64,000 nucleotides of DNA from Erysipelotrichaceae bacterium. GTDB lineage: Bacteria > Bacillota_I > Bacilli_A > Erysipelotrichales > Erysipelotrichaceae. The notes beneath the pieces are model-generated. The model was not told the DNA's origin. It saw only the letters and a program-made list of their open reading frames with translations, and did not search any database. Location: the NCBI GenBank assembly GCA_017473265.1, contig JAFULQ010000026.1, forward strand, positions 62,001 to 126,000, given 5' to 3'. Position numbers and translations under genes: made by a program. Position 1 is the stretch's first letter. Each line of letters opens with the position of its first letter. This document shows, piece by piece, positions 25,713-34,908 of this stretch.

Positions 25713-27380
25713 CTATTCTTCAACTACATTAATTTCAATAATTGCAGGTAAAATCATTGGACGTTTACCTGTTTCCTTTAATACATACTTTTGAATACGT
25801 TCTCTTGCTTCCATACGCGTACTCATATTATCATAAATACCATTTTTAACATTTTCAGTAATTGTATTCATCATAATATCCGCAATATTTTTAACAATAT
25901 AATCCGCATCCTTTAAATAGAATACCCCACGAGATTGTACATCTGGTCCTCCAATAATTTCTTTCGTTTGGAAATTACATACAATACCAACCACAATAAC
26001 CCCATCAGTACTCAATGTTTCACGATCTCTCAATACATATCCAGTAACATCTAAGTTATCATCACCGTCAATTAAAACTTCTTCTAAATTGATTTCTTGA
26101 TAACAAGACTTTAAATTTCCATCATCAAATAAAGCAACTTGACCATTATCTAAGATAACAATCTTATCCGGTGTCAATCCCATCATCGTCGCAATATTCG
26201 CATTAGAAATCAACTGACGATATTCACCCTTAATTGGAATGTAATATTTAGGTCTAAATAAATACATCATCATCTTTAAATCTTCACCAGAAGCATGCAT
26301 ACTTAATACCTTCTTAGAATTTAAAGTAATGATATTTACATCTTCTTTATACAATTCATTTTCCATAATTCCAGCTTCAATTTCAGTACCTGGAACAATT
26401 GGAGAGGCAATAATAATCGTATCATTTTCACGCAATTCAACTTTACTATCTTCTTTCATCGCAATACGATTCATTGTTCTAAACACTTTATGACCATTAC
26501 CTGTAATTAAAATGATAATATCATCTAAATCATTTCTAAATGAACTACTTGGCAATTCTACTCCCATAGGAATACGATAATAACCCAAACGTTCATTTAA
26601 ACGAATTAATTCTTTTAAACCATCATCATAGATATAAATCTTCTTATTCAAGCGACAAGCCACTTCAACAATTTCCATAAAACGATAGAAATTTTGATGA
26701 TATGCCGTAATAATTATACGACCAGGCGCATCTTCCATAGGTGTAGAAATATAATCTTTAATACGATGACTAGGAGAAGTATGACCTTTACGATCCGCAT
26801 AACAAGACTCTGTTAATAAGCATAATACACCCTTTTTACCAATTTCAGCTAAATCTGAAATATTACACATAAAAGACTCTTCACGAATATCATAATCAAT
26901 AATAAACTCACCTAAATACACAACATAACCTTGTGGAGTATCAATCGCAACCCCAAAAGCATCCGCAATAGAGTGCGTAACACCAAATGAACGAACTTTA
27001 ATGTTACCAATTTTGAATTCACCAGAACGTTTTACACGATGAATTTTTAGATTGCGCAATCCTTCCTTATGCGCCATATTCGAAATTAATTCTGCAGTTA
27101 AAGGCGTTGTATATACAGGAATATTAATTTGTTTTAATAAGTATGGTAAAGCAGCCATGACATCATCATGTGCATGCGTAATAATAATACCTTTTACTCG
27201 ATCTTGGTTTTCAATCAAATATGAAAAATCAGGAATAATAACTTCTACACCCAATTGATCCGCATCAGGATACTTCAAACCTGCTTCAATCACAATAATA
27301 GAATTATCAACTTCTACTACAAAAAGATTTTTACCAGATTCATCTAAACCACCAAGTGCAAATACTTTAACTTGACTCAT
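25713..27380 (-). CDS. rnj: RNase J-family protein with degenerate active site (J2-like)
   Basis: A 555-residue beta-lactamase/beta-CASP protein of the RNase J family, which degrades and matures mRNA in Firmicutes. The fold is complete to the C-terminal domain, but metal ligands are missing: the HxHxDH motif reads H69-A-H71-D-D73-V74, the later aspartate is E158 in VVYLGEF, and the final histidine is K384 in PIKGEYR. H136 (VTHSIADAF) remains. It is therefore probably a weak or inactive partner of a separate RNase J1, as RNase J2 is in some Firmicutes. Position before spoIIIE matches rnjB of Bacillus. It has its own promoter (27409-27437). Confidence 0.88.
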   Translation of the reverse strand: MSQVKVFALGGLDESGKNLFVVEVDNSIIVIEAGLKYPDADQLGVEVIIPDFSYLIENQDRVKGIIITHAHDDVMAALPYLLKQINIPVYTTPLTAELISNMAHKEGLRNLKIHRVKRSGEFKIGNIKVRSFGVTHSIADAFGVAIDTPQGYVVYLGEFIIDYDIREESFMCNISDLAEIGKKGVLCLLTESCYADRKGHTSPSHRIKDYISTPMEDAPGRIIITAYHQNFYRFMEIVEVACRLNKKIYIYDDGLKELIRLNERLGYYRIPMGVELPSSSFRNDLDDIIILITGNGHKVFRTMNRIAMKEDSKVELRENDTIIIASPIVPGTEIEAGIMENELYKEDVNIITLNSKKVLSMHASGEDLKMMMYLFRPKYYIPIKGEYRQLISNANIATMMGLTPDKIVILDNGQVALFDDGNLKSCYQEINLEEVLIDGDDNLDVTGYVLRDRETLSTDGVIVVGIVCNFQTKEIIGGPDVQSRGVFYLKDADYIVKNIADIMMNTITENVKNGIYDNMSTRMEARERIQKYVLKETGKRPMILPAIIEINVVEE

Positions 27381-27408
27381 ATTATAAAAACCTCCTTTTT
27401 ATTTATTT

Positions 27409-27437
27409 AGTATACCACAAAAATAAAGACCTGTCAT
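27409..27437 (-). promoter_or_regulatory. promoter of the rnj-ftsK-BMP unit
   Basis: On the minus strand: -35 ATGACA (27432-27437), 17-base spacer, -10 TATACT (27409-27414) preceded by TGG (extended -10). The -35 overlaps the miaB terminator hairpin. The rnj ribosome site AAGGAGG follows about 16 bases later. Confidence 0.68.
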
Positions 27438-27450
27438 ATAGATAGGTCTT
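27417..27450 (-). terminator. terminator after miaB
   Basis: On the minus strand AAGACCT and AGGTCTT form the stem around an 11-base loop that can pair further, followed by TATTTTT. The miaB stop codon overlaps the first arm. Confidence 0.8.
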
Positions 27451-28882
27451 ACACTTGTTTTCCAGTTAACGTCCAACTCTTAGCTTCAATAATTTCAACT
27501 TCGATAATATCTCCAACTTGTACACTCTTATCACAAGTAAAGTTAACTAATTTTTGTGACTCTGTATATCCACTGTATACTTCAGAGTTCTTCTTAGAAG
27601 GACCATCGACTAAAACTTTTTCGATTCTACCGACGTATTTTTGATTATTTTGATTTGCATAGAAAGCGACTTTTTCAATAAGTCTCTTTAGACGAACTTC
27701 CTTCACTTCATACGGTGTAGTATCAACCATACGAGCAGCAGGAGTACCCTCTCTAGGAGAATAAATAAAGGTAAATGCCGCATCATATTGACACTCATCT
27801 ACAATCTTCAATGTATCCTCAAATTGTTCATCTGTTTCATTAGGGAAACCTACAATAATATCTGTAGTAAATGCACAATGAGGAATTGCAGTTTTAATAC
27901 GATTGAATAAATCTTTATATTCTTCAATTGTATAACGTCTACCCATTAATTTTAATACTTGCGTATTACCAGATTGTACTGGTAAATGAATATAAGGCAT
28001 AATATTTGGATATTTCGCAATCACATCAATCATTTCTTGTGTAAAATCCCAAGGATGACTTGTTACAAAACGAATACGAGGAATACCCGTTTTCGCAACA
28101 GACTCTAATAAATCCGCAAAACCATTTTCATATCCTAAATCTTTACCATAGGCATTAACATTTTGTCCTAATAATGTCACTTCTTTATAATTAGATGCTA
28201 CTAATTCATCAATTTCCTTCATAACATCTTCTTTTAAACGACTTCTTTCCTTACCACGAGTATAAGGAACAATACAATATGTACAAAACTTATCACATCC
28301 ATACATAATATTTACCCATGCTTTATGTAATCCAAAACGACGAACAGGTAAGTTTTCAATAACTTCACCTTCTTTAGAATATACTTCAATCATTCGTTCT
28401 TTAGTCTTCATTGTGTCATATAATAGTTGAGGTAAACGATAAATATTATGTGTACCAAACACTAAATCCACTTGTTTATACACTTTAATAATTTTTTCAA
28501 CCATCGCTTCTTCTTGCGCCATACAACCACAAATACCTAAAATCAAATCCGGATTTGTACGTTTTAAATGCTTAATATGACCAACTTCACCAAATACTTT
28601 ATCTTCCGCATTCTCACGAACTGCACAAGTATTTAAAATGATAACATCCGCATTCACCATATCTAATGTTTGCGTATATCCTAACTCTTCAAAAATACCT
28701 GCCATTGTTTCTCCATCACGTTCATTTGCTTGACAGCCATACGTACGAATAAAATAATTTTTACCCTTACCCATTTCTTTACAGCATTCTGGTATATCAA
28801 AAAGTGAATGTTCAATATTCACTGGTGTTTTCGTTCTTTTTTGTGCCTCTTTTAAATTCGGCAACTTCCATTGTTTATTCAT
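27449..28882 (-). CDS. miaB: tRNA-i6A37 methylthiotransferase MiaB
   Basis: Radical-SAM enzyme adding methylthio to i6A37 of tRNAs that read UNN codons. The 477 residues begin with an N-terminal extension typical of Firmicutes, then TYGCQANERDGE and NTCAVRENAE (cluster cysteines), the radical-SAM CDKFCTYCIVPYTRG, and a C-terminal TRAM domain. The ATG at 28880-28882 has AGGAG seven bases upstream. Together with mtaB (3588) the window carries both tRNA methylthiotransferases. Confidence 0.95.
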   Translation of the reverse strand: MNKQWKLPNLKEAQKRTKTPVNIEHSLFDIPECCKEMGKGKNYFIRTYGCQANERDGETMAGIFEELGYTQTLDMVNADVIILNTCAVRENAEDKVFGEVGHIKHLKRTNPDLILGICGCMAQEEAMVEKIIKVYKQVDLVFGTHNIYRLPQLLYDTMKTKERMIEVYSKEGEVIENLPVRRFGLHKAWVNIMYGCDKFCTYCIVPYTRGKERSRLKEDVMKEIDELVASNYKEVTLLGQNVNAYGKDLGYENGFADLLESVAKTGIPRIRFVTSHPWDFTQEMIDVIAKYPNIMPYIHLPVQSGNTQVLKLMGRRYTIEEYKDLFNRIKTAIPHCAFTTDIIVGFPNETDEQFEDTLKIVDECQYDAAFTFIYSPREGTPAARMVDTTPYEVKEVRLKRLIEKVAFYANQNNQKYVGRIEKVLVDGPSKKNSEVYSGYTESQKLVNFTCDKSVQVGDIIEVEIIEAKSWTLTGKQV

Positions 28883-28904
28883 AGAAAAAACTCCTTTCAT
28901 ATTG

Positions 28905-28931
28905 CATAAAAAACCAAGCTAATGCTTGGTT
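28905..28931 (-). terminator. terminator after ferredoxin gene
   Basis: On the minus strand AACCAAGC-atta-GCTTGGTT is followed by TTTT. It separates the ferredoxin gene from miaB. Confidence 0.92.
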
Positions 28932-28939
28932 CTTTAAAA

Positions 28940-29107
28940 TTATTGAGAAATAGCTTCAACTGGGCAAGTACCAACGCAAGCACCACAATCGATACATGTA
29001 GCTTCGTCACATACAGCTGTGTCTTCTAAAGTTAAAGCTCCAACTGGGCAACCACCTACGCAAGCACCACATCCAATACAAACTTCTTTATTAATTGTTA
29101 CTGGCAT
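28940..29107 (-). CDS. 2[4Fe-4S] ferredoxin
   Basis: A 55-residue clostridial-type ferredoxin carrying low-potential electrons. It has two cluster motifs of the CxxCxxCxxxCP form, CIGCGACVGGCP and CIDCGACVGTCP, related by internal duplication. The ATG at 29105-29107 lies six bases after GGAGAG; the longer upstream frame has no coding features. It is a single-gene unit with its own promoter (29136-29163) and terminator. Suggests an anaerobe. Confidence 0.97.
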   Translation of the reverse strand: MPVTINKEVCIGCGACVGGCPVGALTLEDTAVCDEATCIDCGACVGTCPVEAISQ

Positions 29108-29135
29108 GTTCATCTCTCCTTTTTTCTCTACGTGT

Positions 29136-29163
29136 ATTATATCATATTTTAACTTACTTTCAA
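29136..29163 (-). promoter_or_regulatory. sigma-A promoter of ferredoxin gene
   Basis: On the minus strand: -35 TTGAAA (29158-29163), 16-base spacer, -10 TATAAT (29136-29141). The ribosome site follows about 18 bases later. Confidence 0.75.
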
Positions 29164-29179
29164 TACTTGACAAAAAATA

Positions 29180-29203
29180 ACAAAAAAAGCGATATCCATC
29201 GCC
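29180..29203 (-). terminator. terminator after rpmF
   Basis: On the minus strand GCGAT-ggat-ATCGC is followed by TTTTTTT. The stem is short but GC-rich for this genome. Confidence 0.85.
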
Positions 29204-29216
29204 TTTATTTGTTATC

Positions 29217-29363
29217 TTACTTTTGACCGCATTCACAAACGTGGTGAGGTAATTTATATTCACCACATGATGGACATTTCACCAATGTTGGTGCTGCCAA
29301 CTTGAAATGTGTTCTACGTTTTGCTTTTCTAGTTTTTGAATTGCGTCTTTGTTGAACTGCCAT
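29217..29363 (-). CDS. rpmF: 50S ribosomal protein L32
   Basis: Large-subunit protein L32, 48 residues, missed by simple length cut-offs. My translation starts [20 protein letters not shown] and continues with [20 protein letters not shown] and HVCECGQK. The zinc ribbon has C30-x2-C33 as usual, but the second pair is C43-x-C45, one residue shorter than the CxxC of Bacillus. AGGAGG stands seven bases before the ATG. It follows yceD after 11 bases, the usual yceD-rpmF pair, and shares its promoter. Confidence 0.96.
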   Translation of the reverse strand: MAVQQRRNSKTRKAKRRTHFKLAAPTLVKCPSCGEYKLPHHVCECGQK

Positions 29364-29374
29364 ACGTACACCTC

Positions 29375-29887
29375 CTAATCCTGTTGTGGTTTAAATTCTT
29401 TGAGTTTAGCGAGTCGAGGATCCATCGCTGGTTTCTCCTCTTTGCGATAGTCCTCTTCTTTCATTACTTCCCAACCATCGCCCTTTGGATAAGTAATGTT
29501 ACCCGGTTTAACTACTTTCAATGGAATTTCCATATAAATTAATTGGAAAACCACAGGAAGTAATTCAACCACATCCCCTTTCGCTTCATGAACATCAATA
29601 TCTTCATCCTTATAGAAAGAGAAGATTTCACTAGATGTCGTTTGAAAAGGTAAGGTTACATCTTCAAATGTAATATCACATGGAACAACCATTTCACCAC
29701 TAATATCTAAATCGATGTAAAGACGTTGAGCGGTATCATCATAATGACCAGATCCAATTACTTTTACATTTGGTAACTCTTTAATACGAGAGTTTTTCTC
29801 AAACGTGCTTTTGTCAAATGAGAACTCTTCTTCAAAGTTCAAATACCCATTTGGTAAACGTATCAAATCAATTTTTGACCATCTCAA
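29375..29887 (-). CDS. yceD: YceD family protein (DUF177)
   Basis: A 170-residue protein of the YceD/DUF177 family, linked to 23S rRNA accumulation in bacteria and plants. Recognisable parts are [37 protein letters not shown] and the C-terminal PRLAKLKEF that precedes rpmF in most bacteria. I place the start at a TTG codon (29885-29887) because GAGGTG lies six bases upstream; the first ATG in the frame is 13 codons earlier, inside the leader just after the promoter and without a ribosome site. Confidence 0.9.
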   Translation of the reverse strand: MRWSKIDLIRLPNGYLNFEEEFSFDKSTFEKNSRIKELPNVKVIGSGHYDDTAQRLYIDLDISGEMVVPCDITFEDVTLPFQTTSSEIFSFYKDEDIDVHEAKGDVVELLPVVFQLIYMEIPLKVVKPGNITYPKGDGWEVMKEEDYRKEEKPAMDPRLAKLKEFKPQQD

Positions 29888-29915
29888 AAGAATCACCTCA
29901 TTAACAAGCGTACCT

Positions 29916-29944
29916 ATTATACGCAATTTTTCTTATAAAGTCAA
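29916..29944 (-). promoter_or_regulatory. sigma-A promoter of yceD-rpmF
   Basis: On the minus strand: -35 TTGACT (29939-29944), exactly 17 bases, -10 TATAAT (29916-29921). One of the best promoter matches in the window. Confidence 0.82.
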
Positions 29945-29965
29945 TAAAATCATGCTTACAAAAGA

Positions 29966-30646
29966 TTATTTTACCATTTTATCAAAAGCATCTTTTGCAG
30001 CCATTTGTTCTGCTTTCTTTTTACTACGTCCTTCACCTTTTCCAAGGACAACATCATCCAATTTTACAACCACTTCAAATAATGGATTGTTGCTAGGACC
30101 AAAGGTATGAATCAATTCATATGTAACATTTTTACGCGAATCTGATTGTACAAATTCTTGTAATTGGGTTTTGTAATCAATAACACCTGTAATTTCTGGA
30201 TGTTCAATAATTGGCGCAATTACTTGGTTTAATATCGTATCTACCGCATCCATACCTGCATCAAAGTATACAGCACCTAATAACGCTTCAAAACTATTTG
30301 CAATAATTGAATCACGATTGCGACCACCAGATTTTTCTTCCCCAATTCCTAATTTTAAGAATTGTGGTAATCCTAATGAACGTGCATAACTTGCAAGAGA
30401 CTTTTCACAAACCAATTGTGCACGAGTTGTTGTCATTTTTCCTTCATGTAATGGAGGATCCAAACGGAACAAACGATTTGATACCCATATTTGTAATACT
30501 GCATCACCTAAAAACTCCAAACGTTCATTATCATGTTTTTCTTTTTTATGTTCATTTAAATAAGATGTATGAATAAAAGCTTCTTGATATAAAGATTCAT
30601 CTTTATATTGAATTCCTTGTTCAGTAAGCCAATCTAGAATCGTCAT
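29966..30646 (-). CDS. rnc: ribonuclease III
   Basis: Cleaves double-stranded RNA, including rRNA precursors. The 226 residues have the catalytic signature NERLEFLGDAVLQ, a second acidic cluster EALLGAVYFDAG, and a C-terminal double-stranded RNA-binding domain ending GRSKKKAEQMAAKDAF. It shares one base with plsX upstream. recG-plsX-rnc is a reduced form of the Bacillus recG-fapR-plsX-fabD-fabG-acpP-rnc order; the fab and acpP genes are missing here. Confidence 0.97.
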   Translation of the reverse strand: MTILDWLTEQGIQYKDESLYQEAFIHTSYLNEHKKEKHDNERLEFLGDAVLQIWVSNRLFRLDPPLHEGKMTTTRAQLVCEKSLASYARSLGLPQFLKLGIGEEKSGGRNRDSIIANSFEALLGAVYFDAGMDAVDTILNQVIAPIIEHPEITGVIDYKTQLQEFVQSDSRKNVTYELIHTFGPSNNPLFEVVVKLDDVVLGKGEGRSKKKAEQMAAKDAFDKMVK

Positions 30647-31620
30647 TACTTTAACTCCTCTTGAATCTTAGCTAATACCTTTGTATCTACAAATGTATAT
30701 AGTTGGCGAATCGCATTATACAATGCAAAAGCATCGCTAGATCCATGTCCCTTAACTACAGCACCATTAACACCACTAATTAATGCTCCACCATATTGTT
30801 TAGGATCTAATTCAGCTTTCATCGCTTTTAAAGCTTTCTTAGATAACAAAGCACCAATTTTGCTAATGGTACTAGACATCATCTTTTCTTTTAAAGAACC
30901 AGTCATAAATGCTGAACAACCTTCAATTGTTTTTAATAAAACATTTCCTGTAAATCCATCACATACAACAATATCTGCTTCTGAACATAAAACTTCTTTA
31001 CCTTCTACATTACCAATAAAGTGAATCACTTCATTGGCTTCAAGTAATTTATACGTTTCTTTACGTAAGTCATCACCCTTTTTCGCTTCACTACCGATGT
31101 TCAATAATCCTACTTTAGGATCCGCAATCTTACGAACCCCTTTCGCATAAGCACTACCTAACACTGCAAATTGATTTAATTGTTGAGGAGTATTAACTGC
31201 ATTCGCACCAATATCCAATAAAATCACTCCACGTTTTGTACTTGTTGGCAATACTGTAATAATGGCAGGACGATCCACATGTTCCATAGTTCCTAAAATT
31301 AAAGTTGCACTAGACAGTAAAGCACCTGTAGAAGCACAAGATACCACACCATCTACTACTCCATTTTTTAAATCTTCCATTGCACGAACCATAGAAGAAT
31401 CTTTCTTACGACGAACTGCTAACGCACCATCCGTCATTTCCATTACTTGAGTTGTTTTCACTACATGAATACGTTCTTTGCCTTCTAAAGATTGTAATTC
31501 ATCCGCATTACCATAAACATACAATTCAACATCAAAATCTTTTACAAATTGTAAGCTTGCTTCAATCGCAATAGAACTCCCTTTATCAGAACCCATTGCA
31601 TCAATTGCTAATTTAATCAT
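30646..31620 (-). CDS. plsX: phosphate acyltransferase PlsX
   Basis: Makes acyl-phosphate from acyl-ACP, the first step of phospholipid synthesis with PlsY. The 324 residues have IAIDAMGSDKG at the start, SCASTGALLSSATLILG, VILLDIGANA and the glycine-rich EALISG-like YGGALISGVNGAVVKGHGSSD. It lies between recG and rnc. PlsC (15671) completes phosphatidate synthesis. Confidence 0.96.
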   Translation of the reverse strand: MIKLAIDAMGSDKGSSIAIEASLQFVKDFDVELYVYGNADELQSLEGKERIHVVKTTQVMEMTDGALAVRRKKDSSMVRAMEDLKNGVVDGVVSCASTGALLSSATLILGTMEHVDRPAIITVLPTSTKRGVILLDIGANAVNTPQQLNQFAVLGSAYAKGVRKIADPKVGLLNIGSEAKKGDDLRKETYKLLEANEVIHFIGNVEGKEVLCSEADIVVCDGFTGNVLLKTIEGCSAFMTGSLKEKMMSSTISKIGALLSKKALKAMKAELDPKQYGGALISGVNGAVVKGHGSSDAFALYNAIRQLYTFVDTKVLAKIQEELK

Positions 31621-31655
31621 AACGACACCTCAATTCTGTTTAATCATAACACACT

Positions 31656-33659
31656 TTAATCAAAGTAGTTGCTATATTTTTTGCTATTTTCAATTAAATA
31701 TTTTTGAATACTTGGATAGAGTTCTATATGATTCAATATATGCACTGCATCCTCTTTACTTTGAATTAAAATGCGATGATCATCAATAATATTCCCTAAT
31801 ACAAAAGAAGGAATACCACTTTGGCGATAACCCAATAAATCACCAGGACCTCTTAATTTTAAATCATATTGTGAAATATCAAACCCATTACTATACTTCA
31901 CCAAGACATTCAACCGTTCTAGACTACTCTGTTCTTTACTATTTGTCAACAAATAACAATATCCCTGTTGACTTGAACGCCCAACACGACCTCTTAATTG
32001 ATGCAATTGACTCAGTCCAAAACGATGCGCATCATATATAATCATCACATTCGCATCTTTAACATCCACACCAACTTCGACAACCGTAGTCGTAACTAAT
32101 ACATGAAACTCTTTATTTAAGAATTGATTCATAATCTCATCTTTTTCTTCACTCTTCAACTTACCATGAACCAATCCAACTTTATATTTACCTTCCCATG
32201 CTTTTGATAAATTCGCATGTAATTCTACCACATTACGTGCATCAAACTCTTCATTTTTCTCAATTGCGGCACAAACAATATATACTTGATTGCCTTCATC
32301 CATCAATTGTTCCAATTCATCTTTAAAACTACGCAAACTATTCTCTTTAACTAATTTAGTAATAATTTCCTTTTTACCTTTAGGAACTTCTAAAATGGTA
32401 GATACATCCATATCACCATACAATGCAGTAGCTAAGGTACGAGGAATTGGAGTTGCAGACATCATTAAAACATCTACCTTATCACCTTTAGATGCTAGAT
32501 TTTGTCTTTGTTGCACACCAAAACGTTGTTGTTCATCGGTCACAATCATTCCTAGTTTTTTAAATACAACATTTTGTTGGAATAATGCATGTGTTCCTAC
32601 TAAAATATCAATTTCTCCATTAGCTAATTTAGTATATACATCATTTTTCTCTTTTGCACTCAATGAAGAATATAAAACACCAATACGCACACCAGTCGCA
32701 TCAAACAATTTATGCAAATTCTTCGCATGTTGTTTAGCTAGAATTTCTGTAGGTGCCATAAACGCAGCTTGATATCCTGCCAATACATTGGCATACATCC
32801 CAAGCATCGCAACCATTGTTTTACCACAACCAACATCACCTTGTACCATACGATACATCACAACTTCGCTAGATAAGTCAGCTAAAATATCTTGTATAGC
32901 TTTCTTTTGATCATTTGTTAAAGTAAATGGCAAAGCATCACACAACTGCCAAATTTTACTTTCATCAAATTGTTTTGCACTTCCAATTTGTACAGATTGA
33001 TTACTCTTTCTTCTAGCTTGCATCACAATTTGAAAACGCAAAAACTCTTCATACTTCATAGTACGAATAGCTTGTTGCACTTCTTGCATATACTTAGGAA
33101 AATGTAACAAGTACAATGCCATTTTTCGTGTCATTAATTTGTACTTATCAATAAACTCACTTGGCACAAAATCATCAATTTCATCACGATTTAGCATCCA
33201 ACTTTGCTTTACTAAATCCATATAATACTTTTGTGTTAAACCGTCTTTCAAATGATACACTGGGTGAATTCCTAATTGTTGTTCTAATGGCACTTCATTC
33301 ATTTGTATTGCAGTAACTCTTTGTTTACCTTCATATTTTCCAAAAATAGTTACTGTATTACCAATAGGAATACTTTTTAACCAAGGACGATTAAATAAAG
33401 AGATTTCATAGACATCATAATCCGTTACCACTGAAAAACGTGTCACACTTTTATTTCTTTGATAACGAACCGTTTTTAAACTAGAGGCAATCTTCCCTTC
33501 AAACACCACTTTATCGTCTTTTTGCCACAATTCAAAAGGCTTGGTTTCCACCGTTTCATAACGAAAAGGATAATTCATCAGAATATCCATTCCATCATAT
33601 ATTTGCATACTATTTAGTATTTCTTTTTTCTTCGGTGTTAACCTTGGTGTTTGAATCAT
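31656..33659 (-). CDS. recG: ATP-dependent DNA helicase RecG
   Basis: Helicase that reverses stalled replication forks and branch-migrates Holliday junctions. The 667 residues carry an N-terminal wedge/OB domain, Walker A MVQGDVGCGKTMVA, DEQQ box (VTDEQQRFGVQQR), MMSATPIPRTLA and the C-terminal HQLRGRVGRSSQQG. Start ATG at 33657-33659, just one base after the phosphatase stop, with GGGG upstream. Confidence 0.97.
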   Translation of the reverse strand: MIQTPRLTPKKKEILNSMQIYDGMDILMNYPFRYETVETKPFELWQKDDKVVFEGKIASSLKTVRYQRNKSVTRFSVVTDYDVYEISLFNRPWLKSIPIGNTVTIFGKYEGKQRVTAIQMNEVPLEQQLGIHPVYHLKDGLTQKYYMDLVKQSWMLNRDEIDDFVPSEFIDKYKLMTRKMALYLLHFPKYMQEVQQAIRTMKYEEFLRFQIVMQARRKSNQSVQIGSAKQFDESKIWQLCDALPFTLTNDQKKAIQDILADLSSEVVMYRMVQGDVGCGKTMVAMLGMYANVLAGYQAAFMAPTEILAKQHAKNLHKLFDATGVRIGVLYSSLSAKEKNDVYTKLANGEIDILVGTHALFQQNVVFKKLGMIVTDEQQRFGVQQRQNLASKGDKVDVLMMSATPIPRTLATALYGDMDVSTILEVPKGKKEIITKLVKENSLRSFKDELEQLMDEGNQVYIVCAAIEKNEEFDARNVVELHANLSKAWEGKYKVGLVHGKLKSEEKDEIMNQFLNKEFHVLVTTTVVEVGVDVKDANVMIIYDAHRFGLSQLHQLRGRVGRSSQQGYCYLLTNSKEQSSLERLNVLVKYSNGFDISQYDLKLRGPGDLLGYRQSGIPSFVLGNIIDDHRILIQSKEDAVHILNHIELYPSIQKYLIENSKKYSNYFD

Positions 33660-33660
33660 C

Positions 33661-34122
33661 TTATAGCCCCTTTTCAACTAAATAATCATACCATACTTGA
33701 CATCCAAGCAAAACTTGCTCATATGTCAAATCAAAATTACCAGAATACCAAGGATCTGCAATATCACCAGGATGTTCTGTTTTATCTAATAACAAATACA
33801 TTTTATCATGATATTTACTTGGTATCATACGCTTCATATTGTACATATTCCAATCATCCATACCAATTAAATAGTCATAATATTCTGCATCTTTCACTGT
33901 CAATTGTCTTGCATACTTACCTGCACAAGAAATGCCAACTTCAGCAAGTTTACTACGTGTACCATAGTGAACAGCATTACCGATTTCTTCTCTACTGGTT
34001 GCACAACTTGCAATCTCAAAACAATCTTCTAATCCATTCTTTTTAACAATATCTTTCATTACAAACTCAGCCATAGGACTTCTACAAATATTCCCATGAC
34101 AAACAAATAATACTTTTACCAT
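33661..34122 (-). CDS. low-molecular-weight protein-tyrosine-phosphatase
   Basis: A 153-residue phosphatase with the P-loop VCHGNICRSPMAE (C8 nucleophile, R14) and the general acid in DIADPWYSGNF. These enzymes remove phosphate from tyrosine or arginine residues. It is placed just before recG. Partner kinases are not in the window, so its substrate is unknown. Confidence 0.93.
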   Translation of the reverse strand: MVKVLFVCHGNICRSPMAEFVMKDIVKKNGLEDCFEIASCATSREEIGNAVHYGTRSKLAEVGISCAGKYARQLTVKDAEYYDYLIGMDDWNMYNMKRMIPSKYHDKMYLLLDKTEHPGDIADPWYSGNFDLTYEQVLLGCQVWYDYLVEKGL

Positions 34123-34125
34123 AGA

Positions 34126-34905
34126 TTATTCCCCAAACATGGATTGTAATTGTAATCCAATTTCAAATCCTTTTCGATAAAAATCAACGACATCCATAGC
34201 CACATAATCGTTTTGATAAACCAATTCCATAGTGATAGGACCATCATAATGGCATGCATGTAATTTATCAATTAACCATTTCCAATCCAGTGTACCCTCA
34301 AATGGTAACAAATGTGCATCCTTATCCCCGTGATTATCATGTAGATGCACCGCAAAAATCTTATCTACAAATTTTTCAAAAGGAAATTCATCTTTAAAAT
34401 GTGCATGCATATGGCCAACATCCAAACATATGCCAACACCAGGAATATGATCAACTATATATTCTAAATACCCTTTAATCTTCGTATTTTCAAAAGCAAT
34501 TTTAACACCTAATTCTTTAGCATAATTAACAATTTCAATTAGCCTATTTAAACCAATCTCATTAGGTCCTGGCGCCTCAGATTTACTTGTTAGATGCATA
34601 ATAACTAAATCAATACCATTTTCTTTACATACAAGAATATCCTTTTTATAACGCTCAACTAGTTGGATACCCTCTTCATTATCTAGCCAAATGTTATTAA
34701 TTCCTTGATATCCTAAGTGTACAAAAATAACATTCAAACCTAATTTTCGACAATAATCCAATTGTTCTTGTTGAGTAAATTTCCATTCTTTATTATACCA
34801 TTGAAGAAATACATGTTTAAAACCTGCATTTTTAACAGCATCGATTGTATGCATAGGTGTCACACTTTCATTATCATTACTAATAACTACAGCAAGTTCA
34901 TTCAT
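34126..34905 (-). CDS. sugar phosphate isomerase/epimerase-like TIM barrel
   Basis: A 259-residue protein of the xylose-isomerase-like/AP-endonuclease-2 TIM barrel family. Metal-site motifs include IVMHLTSKSEAPG, KIAFENTKIKG (glutamate), GICLDVGHMHAH and FAVHLHDNHGDKDAHLLPFEGTLDW; a terminal TMELVYQ supplies the last glutamate. The substrate cannot be told from sequence. It is in a run of closely packed genes with an MBL hydrolase and a HEPN-like protein. Confidence 0.85.
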   Translation of the reverse strand: MNELAVVISNDNESVTPMHTIDAVKNAGFKHVFLQWYNKEWKFTQQEQLDYCRKLGLNVIFVHLGYQGINNIWLDNEEGIQLVERYKKDILVCKENGIDLVIMHLTSKSEAPGPNEIGLNRLIEIVNYAKELGVKIAFENTKIKGYLEYIVDHIPGVGICLDVGHMHAHFKDEFPFEKFVDKIFAVHLHDNHGDKDAHLLPFEGTLDWKWLIDKLHACHYDGPITMELVYQNDYVAMDVVDFYRKGFEIGLQLQSMFGE

Positions 34906-34908
34906 AAG

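Noticed and set aside
32290-32772. 160-residue frame on the plus strand
   Set aside because: Antisense to recG, whose motifs are certain; no start signal.
33651-34046. 131-residue frame on the plus strand
   Set aside because: It is antisense to the tyrosine phosphatase, has no ribosome site, and its composition is that of a reverse-complement shadow.
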